Source: Clostridiales bacterium DTU092 (GTDB taxonomy: Bacteria; Bacillota; Clostridia; Caldicoprobacterales; Caldicoprobacteraceae). From it: 8,761 bases of DNA. The notes below the pieces were generated by a model, which was given only the letters and a program-made list of their open reading frames with translations, ran no database searches and was not told the DNA's origin. The translations under genes were made by a program, and so were the position numbers. This document shows, in pieces, positions 1-6,067 of this stretch (the stretch's first letter is position 1; every line of letters begins with the position of its first letter). The stretch lies in contig LFTM01000250.1 in the NCBI GenBank assembly GCA_001513505.1, positions 1 to 8,761 on the forward strand, in the 5' to 3' direction.

Positions 1-15
1 GGGCATTTTTTTATC

Positions 16-44
16 TTTAATAATACTATACTTTTTGATATAAT
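16..44 (+). promoter_or_regulatory. possible vegetative promoter of the sigma-factor operon
   Basis: A perfect TATAAT (39-44) lies about 50 bases before the first gene, inside a very AT-rich stretch. The hexamer at the right distance upstream (TTTAAT, 16-21, 17-base spacer) is a poor -35, so the call rests mainly on the -10. Transcription would begin near 51 and give a short leader carrying the ribosome binding site at 80-86. A GGGC followed by a T-run at the very start of the window could be the tail of an upstream terminator, but its stem lies outside the window. Confidence 0.35.
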
Positions 45-94
45 CATAAATAGATGTCTGTATAGCCCTTATCGGACGGAAAGGAGTGAATCCT

Positions 95-424
95 GTGAAT
101 ATTGCACACAGATATAATTCAGCAACAAATAGCTGGGAGGTTTCATTATCCGGAGAAGTGGATGTTTATAATGCACCTCAGCTCAAGGATGCTCTTCATT
201 CTTTACTTGATGAAAAAGTTGCCGATATGATTATTGATTGTAAGGAATTAAAGTATATTGACAGTACCGGGCTGGGTGTATTAATTGGTGTTTTAAAACG
301 CATCAAAGATAATAACGGTAATGATAGCGGAAATATAACCATAACAAATTTAAAACCCTACATAGAAAAGATTTTTAAAATCACAGGTCTGGATAAAATA
401 TTTTTGATAGAGGTGCAGGAATAA
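95..424 (+). CDS. rsbV: STAS-domain anti-sigma factor antagonist (RsbV/SpoIIAA family)
   Basis: A single STAS domain of 109 residues, the usual family size. Members bind an RsbW-type anti-sigma factor when unphosphorylated and free the sigma factor; phosphorylation of one Ser abolishes binding. The phosphorylation loop is intact: YIDSTGLGVLIG, with the acceptor Ser at about residue 57, preceded by the usual SGEVDVYNAPQLK strand and helix. I chose GTG at 95 because the ribosome binding site AAAGGAG (80-86) sits 8 bases before it; the in-frame GTG at 86 overlaps that site and is unlikely to be used. The stop codon overlaps the next start by one base (TAATG), indicating translational coupling to the anti-sigma gene. 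The order STAS, RsbW-like, sigma matches both rsbV-rsbW-sigB and spoIIAA-spoIIAB-sigF; the sigma factor favours the former. Confidence 0.9.
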   Translation: MNIAHRYNSATNSWEVSLSGEVDVYNAPQLKDALHSLLDEKVADMIIDCKELKYIDSTGLGVLIGVLKRIKDNNGNDSGNITITNLKPYIEKIFKITGLDKIFLIEVQE

Positions 425-816
425 TGGGTGAGGATCGGGTTTATTTAAGGGTGCCTGCAAAACCTGAATATATTCTGGTTATCAGGTTAACCACTTCAGC
501 GGTGGCTACTCGTGCTGGATTTGATGTGGATGAAATTGAGGATATAAAGGTAGCTGTGGCTGAGGCTGGAACAGTTATCATGAACCAGAAAAACGGGGTT
601 GGGACTATTGAGTTAAGCTATAAGATAGCTGGTGTAAATGGGATCTGGATACATATCAGTGCGCCTGAGACAGAAGAAGTAACTATACCGTATACAGAAA
701 ACGAACAGGCAGAACTTAGTTTTTATATCATGGAGTCTCTCATGGACAATGTAGAAAGAAATGAGAAGGACGGATTTATACGTGAATTGAAGATGTATAA
801 GGAATTTGGGGGTTAA
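424..816 (+). CDS. rsbW: RsbW-family anti-sigma factor with a degenerate ATP site
   Basis: 130 residues. The N-terminal half is plainly RsbW-like (VPAKPEYILVIRLTTSAVA, then DEIEDIKVAVAEA), and the C-terminal helix FYIMESLMDNVE matches RsbW's LYLMETLMDEV. RsbW proteins bind sigma-B-type factors and also phosphorylate the STAS partner using ATP. Here the catalytic Glu is kept (Glu47), but the N-box Asn that coordinates magnesium is Val51. The G1 motif (DxGxG type) is replaced by SAPETEE, and the G2 glycines before the last helix by QAELSF. Compared with B. subtilis RsbW as I recall it, the ATP-lid segment is about a dozen residues shorter and the protein about 30 shorter. I infer that it can still bind partners but probably cannot bind ATP or act as a kinase. 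The frame is open and tightly coupled to its neighbours, so it looks like a functional gene rather than decay. Confidence 0.85.
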   Translation: MGEDRVYLRVPAKPEYILVIRLTTSAVATRAGFDVDEIEDIKVAVAEAGTVIMNQKNGVGTIELSYKIAGVNGIWIHISAPETEEVTIPYTENEQAELSFYIMESLMDNVERNEKDGFIRELKMYKEFGG

Positions 817-822
817 TATTTA

Positions 823-1578
823 ATGGGTGTACAAGCATGCGAAAAACAAAAGCATGAGAACCTGGAAGCGTTACTCAGAGAATACTGTGAGACCCGGGAT
901 ATAAATCTAAGGAATAAACTGCTAAAGGAATATTTATATATTGCAGAGATAATTGCAAAGAAATTTGTTAACCGTGGAGTAGAATATGATGATTTGTTTC
1001 AGATTGCCTCATTGGCGCTTTTAAAAGCCTTGGAAAGATATGATATTAATAAAGGATTCAAATTCTCCAGTTTTGCTACACCTACAATAATCGGAGAGAT
1101 TAAAAACTATTTCAGGGACAAAAGCCGTATTATCCGGTTACCACGGAAAGAGAGCGAGATGATTAAAAAACTGGAGAAAGCACGTCAGCAGCTTACCAAC
1201 AAATTTGGCCGCTCCCCAAAACCGGAAGAAATAGCCGAGTATTTAAATATTAGTACCGAAGAAGTATTGGAATTGATGGAATCCAGATATATAACCAGCA
1301 CTATCTCATTAGACTACTACATTGATGATGGAGAAACCGATCTGTCCATGCTTATAGGAGAAGAAGAGAAGGACTACACCAGGATAGAAAATAAAGATCT
1401 GATTGAAAAAGCCATGGAAAAATTGAATGATTTGGAACGGAAGGTTATATATGAACGCTTTTTCAACGAAAGGAGCCAGAGGGATATTGCTGAAGAAATA
1501 GGGGTATCCCAGATGTATATATCCAGGTTGGAGCGACGAGTACTGCAACGATTGAAACGTATATTTAGCGATAAATAG
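823..1578 (+). CDS. sigB: RNA polymerase sigma factor, SigB/SigF/SigG family (sigma-B-like)
   Basis: 251 residues with all regions of a group 3 sigma factor. Region 2 spans about residues 35-108: YDDLFQIASLALLKALERYD for core binding, then FSSFATPTIIGEIKNYFRDK for -10 recognition and melting. Region 3 is about 118-155 (GRSPKPEEIAEYLNIS). Region 4 is about 198-247, with the helix-turn-helix DIAEEIGVSQMYISRLERR that reads the -35. The region 3 wording and the linker around KDYTRIEN resemble B. subtilis SigB more than SigF, so I favour a stress or envelope role over forespore control, though subfamily assignment by eye is not certain. It starts six bases after the anti-sigma gene, behind a GGGGG-type ribosome binding site. 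Activity should be set by partner switching: held by the RsbW-like protein, released by unphosphorylated STAS protein. Confidence 0.9.
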   Translation: MGVQACEKQKHENLEALLREYCETRDINLRNKLLKEYLYIAEIIAKKFVNRGVEYDDLFQIASLALLKALERYDINKGFKFSSFATPTIIGEIKNYFRDKSRIIRLPRKESEMIKKLEKARQQLTNKFGRSPKPEEIAEYLNISTEEVLELMESRYITSTISLDYYIDDGETDLSMLIGEEEKDYTRIENKDLIEKAMEKLNDLERKVIYERFFNERSQRDIAEEIGVSQMYISRLERRVLQRLKRIFSDK

Positions 1579-1592
1579 TATGATAATGTGAT

Positions 1593-1618
1593 GTTTAATG
1601 AGATATGGGCGAGGGTAG
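1593..1618 (+). promoter_or_regulatory. candidate sigma-B-type promoter
   Basis: GTTTAA (1593-1598), a 14-base spacer and GGGTAG (1613-1618). The known sigma-B consensus is GTTTAA-N12-15-GGGWAW, so the -35 is perfect and the -10 differs only at the last base. It lies just after the sigma gene and upstream of the second RsbW-like kinase, leaving a leader of about 170 bases. I infer that the sigma factor may switch on the kinase that controls it. A sigma-A-like TATAAT at 1664-1669 lies further down but has no matching -35. Confidence 0.5.
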
Positions 1619-1796
1619 CTATATATAGTAGGTGCATATAGCAGAAGCACATGTTGTTCCGGATATAATTCAGGGATTTAAAATATGCACTAAATGAATA
1701 CCAAAATTAAAGTCCCTGCTTTGCTAACAGAATAGTGAGCGGGAAGTTTACAAAAAATAATTCAATAATCACGACCGGATTTGGAGGTAGCTCTAG

Positions 1797-2219
1797 GTGG
1801 AATTGTTGTATAAAAAAGAGGTTGTAGGTGCTCAGCCCCAAATTGTCAGGAAACTTGCAGGGGAGATTATTAGCTCAATAGAAGCATGGCACCATCTTAA
1901 TGAGGAAGAAAAATATGAGTTCCGTCTTATTATTAACGAATTAATTGTTAACGGAATAGTTCACGGAAACAAATGTTTCTGTGACAAGGTTTTGACGGTT
2001 ACAATATATGCAATTGATAACAATACTGTTTCAATCTGTATAAAGGATGAGGGGAGAGGTTTTAATTACAGAGAAATAGAAGAAGGTCGCTTCCCTTGTG
2101 ATTCTGCTTTATTTTTAGAAGGAGGAAGAGGTCTTAAGATAGTTCAGAATATTTGTGATGGCATTAAATTCTGCCGGAATGGAAGCTGGGTTTATGTTAA
2201 GAAATCCGTAAGAATGTAG
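1797..2219 (+). CDS. RsbW-like serine kinase / anti-sigma ATPase with intact ATP site
   Basis: 140 residues forming one GHKL-type (HATPase_c_2) domain. All ATP-site motifs are present: N-box INELIVNGIVHGN with Glu48 and Asn52, G1 box KDEGRGF (Asp84, Gly86, Gly88), and G2 box EGGRGLKIV (Gly109, Gly110, Gly112). Such proteins are anti-sigma factors and/or kinases of STAS-domain proteins. GTG at 1797 is chosen because GGAGGT (1783-1788) lies eight bases upstream. It is separated from the sigma gene by 218 bases containing a candidate sigma-B promoter. I infer that it phosphorylates the STAS protein at 95-424, supplying the catalysis that the degenerate RsbW appears to lack; it could instead serve a different sigma factor. 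It has unusually many cysteines for its size, including the pair in NKCFCDK directly after the N-box. Confidence 0.85.
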   Translation: MELLYKKEVVGAQPQIVRKLAGEIISSIEAWHHLNEEEKYEFRLIINELIVNGIVHGNKCFCDKVLTVTIYAIDNNTVSICIKDEGRGFNYREIEEGRFPCDSALFLEGGRGLKIVQNICDGIKFCRNGSWVYVKKSVRM

Positions 2220-2324
2220 GACATTAATATATTTTTTTTCTTTATAATTGAATAATAATAGAGGATTTTTTTGTTTTATAGAGAAATAAAAAAATATAAG
2301 AACTGATGGGTGGAAGGAATGGAG

Positions 2325-3536
2325 ATGGGCAAGGGCCTTGTAATTGGAAACAGAAGAATACGATTTAGATTTTTTGTATTTCTTTTTTTGATTATAGCAG
2401 GGTTTTATTTTATTTTGAATGCCCTGAACCGTTCCTATACATATGGAATTGTGGAATATGGAGAACTTACGCTAAATGATACGGGTGATGCGCTTATCAT
2501 TCGTCAGGAAGAGGTATATAGCGCTCCGGAATACGGTAAAGTTACATTTCTTTTAGCTGAAGGAGAGAATGTGGAAAAGGAACAGCCCATAGCGGTTGTT
2601 TATAAAGCAAACTATAAAGAGGAGCTGGTTTATCAGCTTTATAACGTCAGAGAAAAGATACTAAGCTATCAACAGGAGAATATTCTGCAGGATGTTCTTG
2701 ATAATGATATAGAAAAGATTGAAAAAGAGATTTCTGACGTCATTATATCCATTCAGGTCTCGGTGCGGGACACACAACTGGAAGGTTTAGATAAGAAAGA
2801 GAAGAAACTTCGTTCTCTGTTTGACAACCGGCAAAGGATATTTGATAAAAAAACGACTCCGGATCACTATCTTGAGCAGTTGTATGCTCAAGAAGCCGAA
2901 TTAAACAATCAGCTTGAGGAATGGAGACTGGAGCTCGTTGCCCCACAGTCCGGTCTTGTCAGTTTTTCATTGGATAGCATGGAGGATATCCTGGATATAA
3001 AATCTGTTAATTATCTTACTATTAATGATTTTGTAAATCTTACGACACAGGAAGTAATCGAAACTGAAGAAGATGAAGCCGGGGATGAACAGCCGTTTTT
3101 CAGAATAATTAATCCTGACAAATGGTATATGGCCTGTCTGGTAAAAGAGCCAGTTATTCTGTATGAGGATGGTCAGGACGTAGAAGTGAGCTTTATTGGG
3201 CTGCAGAGCGAAACACTTGAAGGGAAAGTATATCGGATTGAAAAAGGGCAGGAAGGATGTCTTTTGATAGTTGAATTCAATGATAAAATTGAAAGTTTTA
3301 TCAATGTAAGAAGAGCAAAAACAGAGAAAAGCAAGAAATTTCAAGGATTTATGGTGCCAGCGGATGCAATTGTAACCCGCCGTGGAAGAAAAGGCGTAAT
3401 GACGGTAAAAGATGACTCAAAGATTTTTGTTGAAGTGAATGTTATTGCCAGTGACGGGCAGAATGCTATCATAGAGAAGGAGGGAGAATCAGGGGATTTA
3501 GAACTTCATACCAAGGTTTTGATTGAGGGGCGATAA
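2325..3536 (+). CDS. membrane-anchored HlyD-like (barrel-sandwich hybrid) protein
   Basis: About 403 residues. A short basic N-terminus (NRRIRFR) leads into one membrane segment (about 15-35, FFVFLFLIIAGFYFIL), so the bulk should lie outside the cytoplasm. After it come a first lipoyl-like half (about 63-93, SAPEYGKV then AEGENVEKEQPIAVV), a charged coiled-coil hairpin (about 100-200), the returning half (VAPQSGLVSF), and a C-terminal beta-barrel region with the adaptor-type VPADAIVTRRG. This is the layout of HlyD/membrane-fusion adaptor proteins, but no ABC, RND or MFS transporter is nearby, so its partner is unknown. Clostridial genomes often place such a protein beside yggS and sepF, which hints at an envelope role; that is inference. 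In-frame GTG 2310 and ATG 2319 are also possible starts; ATG 2325 has the best spacing from GGAAGGA (2312-2318). Confidence 0.75.
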   Translation: MGKGLVIGNRRIRFRFFVFLFLIIAGFYFILNALNRSYTYGIVEYGELTLNDTGDALIIRQEEVYSAPEYGKVTFLLAEGENVEKEQPIAVVYKANYKEELVYQLYNVREKILSYQQENILQDVLDNDIEKIEKEISDVIISIQVSVRDTQLEGLDKKEKKLRSLFDNRQRIFDKKTTPDHYLEQLYAQEAELNNQLEEWRLELVAPQSGLVSFSLDSMEDILDIKSVNYLTINDFVNLTTQEVIETEEDEAGDEQPFFRIINPDKWYMACLVKEPVILYEDGQDVEVSFIGLQSETLEGKVYRIEKGQEGCLLIVEFNDKIESFINVRRAKTEKSKKFQGFMVPADAIVTRRGRKGVMTVKDDSKIFVEVNVIASDGQNAIIEKEGESGDLELHTKVLIEGR

Positions 3537-3540
3537 CTAC

Positions 3541-4230
3541 ATGAATATCCAGCATAATGTTAGCAGGGTAATGGAAAGAATTTCAGAAGCTGCCCATAGG
3601 TCCGGAAGAAATCCGGATGATATTACTGTGGTAGCTGTTACAAAAACAGTAAAAACGGATGAAATAATGGATGCGATCAATGCTGGTATACGGCATATCG
3701 GTGAGAATAGGGTACAGGAATTCCTGGAAAAACATAAGGATATTCCTGTGTACGTAAACAGGCATTTTATCGGCAGATTACAGACCAACAAGGTTAAATA
3801 TATTGTGGACAAGGTTGATTTGATTCACTCCCTGGATCGGTTGAAGCTTGCTGAAGAGATTGACAAGAGAGCAATGGCTATAGACAGGATAGTACCGGTG
3901 CTTATACAGGTTAACATAGCCGGCGAAGCAACCAAAACAGGGGTTATGCCGGAAGAATTACATAGGTTTATCGAGGAATTAACGCCATACAATAATATTC
4001 AAATTAAAGGTTTGATGACAATTGCTCCTTTTCTGAAGGATAGCGAGGATGTCCGTCCATATTTTGCTGGAATGCGGAAGCTGTATCAGGAGATCAAGGA
4101 AGCAAAATATTCGAATGTGAAAATGGAATACCTTTCTATGGGGATGACTAATGACTTTGAAGTAGCAATTGAGGAAGGCGCAAATATAGTCAGGATTGGA
4201 AGAGCGATCTTCGGGGAAAGATATTATTAA
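3541..4230 (+). CDS. ylmE: YggS/YlmE family PLP-binding protein (PLP homeostasis)
   Basis: 229 residues, the standard length for the single-domain alanine-racemase-fold family that binds pyridoxal 5'-phosphate and buffers its level; no enzymatic reaction is established. Family motifs appear in order: VVAVTKTV with the PLP-binding Lys35, GENRVQE (54-60), HFIGRLQTNK (75-84), VNIAGEATKTG (124-134), GLMTIAP (157-163), SMGMTNDF (199-206) and RIGRAIFG (218-225), the last two forming the phosphate-binding region. ATG at 3541 is preferred, with GAGGGG ten bases upstream; an in-frame TTG at 3523 would overlap the preceding gene and has no ribosome binding site. It begins four bases after the HlyD-like gene and sits 16 bases before sepF, the same order as ylmE-sepF in B. 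subtilis, so it is co-transcribed with division genes. Confidence 0.93.
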   Translation: MNIQHNVSRVMERISEAAHRSGRNPDDITVVAVTKTVKTDEIMDAINAGIRHIGENRVQEFLEKHKDIPVYVNRHFIGRLQTNKVKYIVDKVDLIHSLDRLKLAEEIDKRAMAIDRIVPVLIQVNIAGEATKTGVMPEELHRFIEELTPYNNIQIKGLMTIAPFLKDSEDVRPYFAGMRKLYQEIKEAKYSNVKMEYLSMGMTNDFEVAIEEGANIVRIGRAIFGERYY

Positions 4231-4246
4231 TTAAGGAGGAAATTCT

Positions 4247-4726
4247 ATGGCAGGAAAGATTTTCAATAAAATATTAAATTTTATTGGTTTGGAGGAAACC
4301 ATAATGGATGAGCCTGAAGAGATACATGATGAAGAACAGTTTCAGAACGCTGAGGAACTTATAGAACCTTCTTTTCGTACCAGACAAAAAAGGGGAAAAG
4401 TTGTAAACATACATACGTCATCTTATATTAAAGTGGTTATATATCAACCTACTACATTTGATGATACTCAAACTATAATAAACAGTTTAAAAACAAGAAA
4501 ACCCATAGTTGTTAACCTGGAATCATTGGATGCTAATCTGGCTCAAAGAGTTTTGGATTTTATAAGCGGGGCTGTATACGCTCTGGATGGTACTATACAG
4601 AAAGTATCGAGGGGAATTTTTGTTTTGGCTCCCAGCAATATAGAAATAGTAGGAAACATTCCGGATGAGTTAAAAGGCAAGAGCTTTTTTACACTGGCAA
4701 ATATAAAAGACAGCAGTACCGAATAG
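4247..4726 (+). CDS. sepF: cell division protein SepF
   Basis: 159 residues. SepF binds the C-terminal tail of FtsZ, forms rings and arcs at the septum and tethers FtsZ to the membrane. An amphipathic N-terminal helix (about 2-14, AGKIFNKILNFIGL) matches the membrane anchor. An acidic linker (about 19-40) follows, then the conserved SepF domain (about 60-135): VVIYQPTTFDDTQTIINSL, KPIVVNLESLD, RVLDFISGAVYALDG and IFVLAPSNIEI. A strong ribosome binding site, AAGGAGGA (4233-4240), lies six bases before the ATG. It lies between yggS and yggT exactly as in the B. subtilis ylm cluster, which supports the identification. Confidence 0.95.
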   Translation: MAGKIFNKILNFIGLEETIMDEPEEIHDEEQFQNAEELIEPSFRTRQKRGKVVNIHTSSYIKVVIYQPTTFDDTQTIINSLKTRKPIVVNLESLDANLAQRVLDFISGAVYALDGTIQKVSRGIFVLAPSNIEIVGNIPDELKGKSFFTLANIKDSSTE

Positions 4727-4737
4727 GGGGCATGAGA

Positions 4738-5046
4738 TTGAAATATATGATACTAATAAATATAGTAAGAGGAGTACGCTGGTTTCTTAATATATTATCG
4801 TGGCTTATCATTGCAAACGCTCTGTTGTCCTGGTTTATGGATCCTACTCATCCCATACGATCCTTTTTGATGCGGTTGGTAGAGCCAATTGTCAGACCTT
4901 TCCGCAGGTTGACCAGCAGATTAAATACGTCAGGATTTCCGATAGATTTTTCACCCTTGTTTGCTTATTTTGCTATTCTAATCCTGCTGGAGATTTTAAG
5001 CTATTTTGAAAGCTATTTATTTCAAAGGTTCATGCTTTTTGGATAA
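4738..5046 (+). CDS. ylmG: YggT/YlmG family membrane protein
   Basis: About 102 residues with the YggT pattern: a hydrophobic segment near the N-terminus (FLNILSWLIIANALLSWF), a conserved amphipathic loop EPIVRPFRRL, then IDFSPLFAYFAILILLEIL as the second membrane segment. The family's role is unclear; bacterial members lie next to sepF and are linked to division or membrane organisation, and chloroplast relatives affect nucleoid distribution. TTG at 4738 is chosen because AGGGGG (4725-4730) lies seven bases upstream; the in-frame ATG at 4732 is only one base from that site. The start therefore remains uncertain by two codons. The gene follows sepF by 11 bases and is certainly in its operon. 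Confidence 0.88.
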   Translation: MKYMILINIVRGVRWFLNILSWLIIANALLSWFMDPTHPIRSFLMRLVEPIVRPFRRLTSRLNTSGFPIDFSPLFAYFAILILLEILSYFESYLFQRFMLFG

Positions 5047-5169
5047 ATGGTTCGATAATGTTTTCATCAAAACTGCAATTATATTTTATTTTATGTTTTT
5101 TGTACCGAACCCATGTCCAAAAATGCTTATGTTTAACATGGATGATATGGGAAAAGGAGGTTAATAAAT

Positions 5170-5643
5170 ATGCCATTAACACCTGTTGATATACATAACA
5201 AGGAATTTTCAAGGAGTTTCAGGGGTTATGATGAAGATGAAGTGGATCAATTCCTTGATTTGATTGTTGAGGATTTTGAGAGACTCTATAAGGAAAACCT
5301 TGAATTAAAAGAGCGTGTCAGTCTGTTAAAAGAGCAAGCGGACTATTATAAATCCATGGAAGCCACTTTAAGGGATACATTGGTTACAGCACAGAAAACA
5401 GCCGAGGAGGTTGAAGCATCGGCTCATAAAAATGCTGAGCTTATTATTAAGGAAGCGGAGCAGGAAGCGCAAAAAATTATTCAAAATGCAAATGAACAGG
5501 TAATAAAAATACGTTTAGAGTATGAGGATACCAGAAAACAGATACAAATATTGAAAACCAAGATTAAAGTGCTGTTGGAAACATTTATGCAGACTATTGA
5601 ACAGGAAACTGCAGAGTTGTCCGAGGATGAGCATGATGGATAA
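5170..5643 (+). CDS. divIVA: DivIVA domain protein (septum/pole-localised coiled coil)
   Basis: 157 residues. The N-terminal lipid-binding domain (about 1-55) has the signature SFRGYDEDEVDQFLD. Phe17 and Arg18 fall at the same positions as the membrane-inserting Phe17 and Arg18 of B. subtilis DivIVA. Residues about 35-145 are a long, heptad-rich, Lys/Glu-rich coiled coil (for example AEEVEASAHKNAELIIKEAE), and the C-terminus is acidic. DivIVA binds negatively curved membrane at septa and poles and recruits division, growth or sporulation factors. The ribosome binding site AGGAGG (5155-5160) is nine bases before the ATG. A 123-base gap separates it from yggT with no ylmH between, and a strong terminator follows its stop codon directly, so it ends the division operon. 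Confidence 0.95.
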   Translation: MPLTPVDIHNKEFSRSFRGYDEDEVDQFLDLIVEDFERLYKENLELKERVSLLKEQADYYKSMEATLRDTLVTAQKTAEEVEASAHKNAELIIKEAEQEAQKIIQNANEQVIKIRLEYEDTRKQIQILKTKIKVLLETFMQTIEQETAELSEDEHDG

Positions 5644-5652
5644 AAAAGTCCC

Positions 5653-5688
5653 AGGGGGATATACTTTTTAGTATATCCCCCTATTTTT
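5653..5688 (+). terminator. strong intrinsic terminator after divIVA
   Basis: A perfect 13-bp stem (5653-5665 with 5670-5682, GGGGGATATACT in the left arm), a TTTT loop, and a TTTTT run at 5684-5688. It begins ten bases after the divIVA stop. The next gene starts only 13 bases beyond its T-run. Confidence 0.93.
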
Positions 5689-5701
5689 ATGAGATGGATG
5701 G

Positions 5702-6010
5702 ATGCAGATGGGTTGCAAAACTGTTAATGACGAAAATAACAGGCGCAACAATCATAAAACATTAGAGGAGTTTGCCAGAACCCTTGAGAAAATGAAATTT
5801 GCTGATTATATAGAATACCTGAACGATACGGGGAGAATGATTCGTACTAATTTTATTGCCGGGCTTGCGAGAGGTTTTGGGATGGCAGTAGGTTTTACAG
5901 TGCTGGGTGCTGTAGCGTTATATTTTTTAACACAACTGGCCAATAAAAACTTACCAATTATAGGAGGATTCATTGCTGAAATAGTAAAGATTGTGAAACA
6001 GCATCTTTAA
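5702..6010 (+). CDS. small membrane protein of the DUF5665 type
   Basis: 102 residues. The N-terminus (about 1-20) is polar and Asn/Arg-rich. A conserved-looking helix follows (LEEFARTLEKMKFADYIEYL), then RTNFIAGLARGFGMAVGFTVLGA, leading into one membrane segment (about 60-80) and a second hydrophobic helix (about 84-100, PIIGGFIAEIVKIV). This fits my memory of the DUF5665 family, small proteins conserved in Clostridia and relatives with no known function. It stands where B. subtilis has ileS. The start region has overlapping GATG repeats and only a weak ribosome binding site; ATG 5702 and ATG 5708 are both possible. The gene begins directly after a strong terminator with no room for a separate promoter, so it may be expressed by read-through. 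No function is claimed. Confidence 0.8.
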   Translation: MQMGCKTVNDENNRRNNHKTLEEFARTLEKMKFADYIEYLNDTGRMIRTNFIAGLARGFGMAVGFTVLGAVALYFLTQLANKNLPIIGGFIAEIVKIVKQHL

Positions 6011-6067
6011 CAAGAAATACTTGTTTTTGATAAAAAGATAATTGATACCAAACACGGAGGAATGATA

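Noticed and set aside
1309..1652. Overlapping minus-strand open frames across the end of the sigma gene
   Set aside because: They run antisense to a well-conserved sigma region, show no recognisable domain and lack convincing ribosome binding sites; they are shadows of the sigma gene.
1691..1745. Imperfect inverted repeat TCCCTGCT / AGCGGGA before the second kinase gene
   Set aside because: The stem is short and bulged, has no T-run on the plus strand, and matches no riboswitch or T-box feature I can recognise.
2743..3344. Minus-strand open frames inside the HlyD-like gene
   Set aside because: Their sequence has no domain-like character and they lie wholly antisense to a coherent coding region.
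6009..6028. Small hairpin AACAAG-AAATA-CTTGTT followed by a short T-run after the DUF5665-type gene
   Set aside because: A six-pair AT-rich stem is too weak to call a terminator with confidence, and it overlaps the stop codon.
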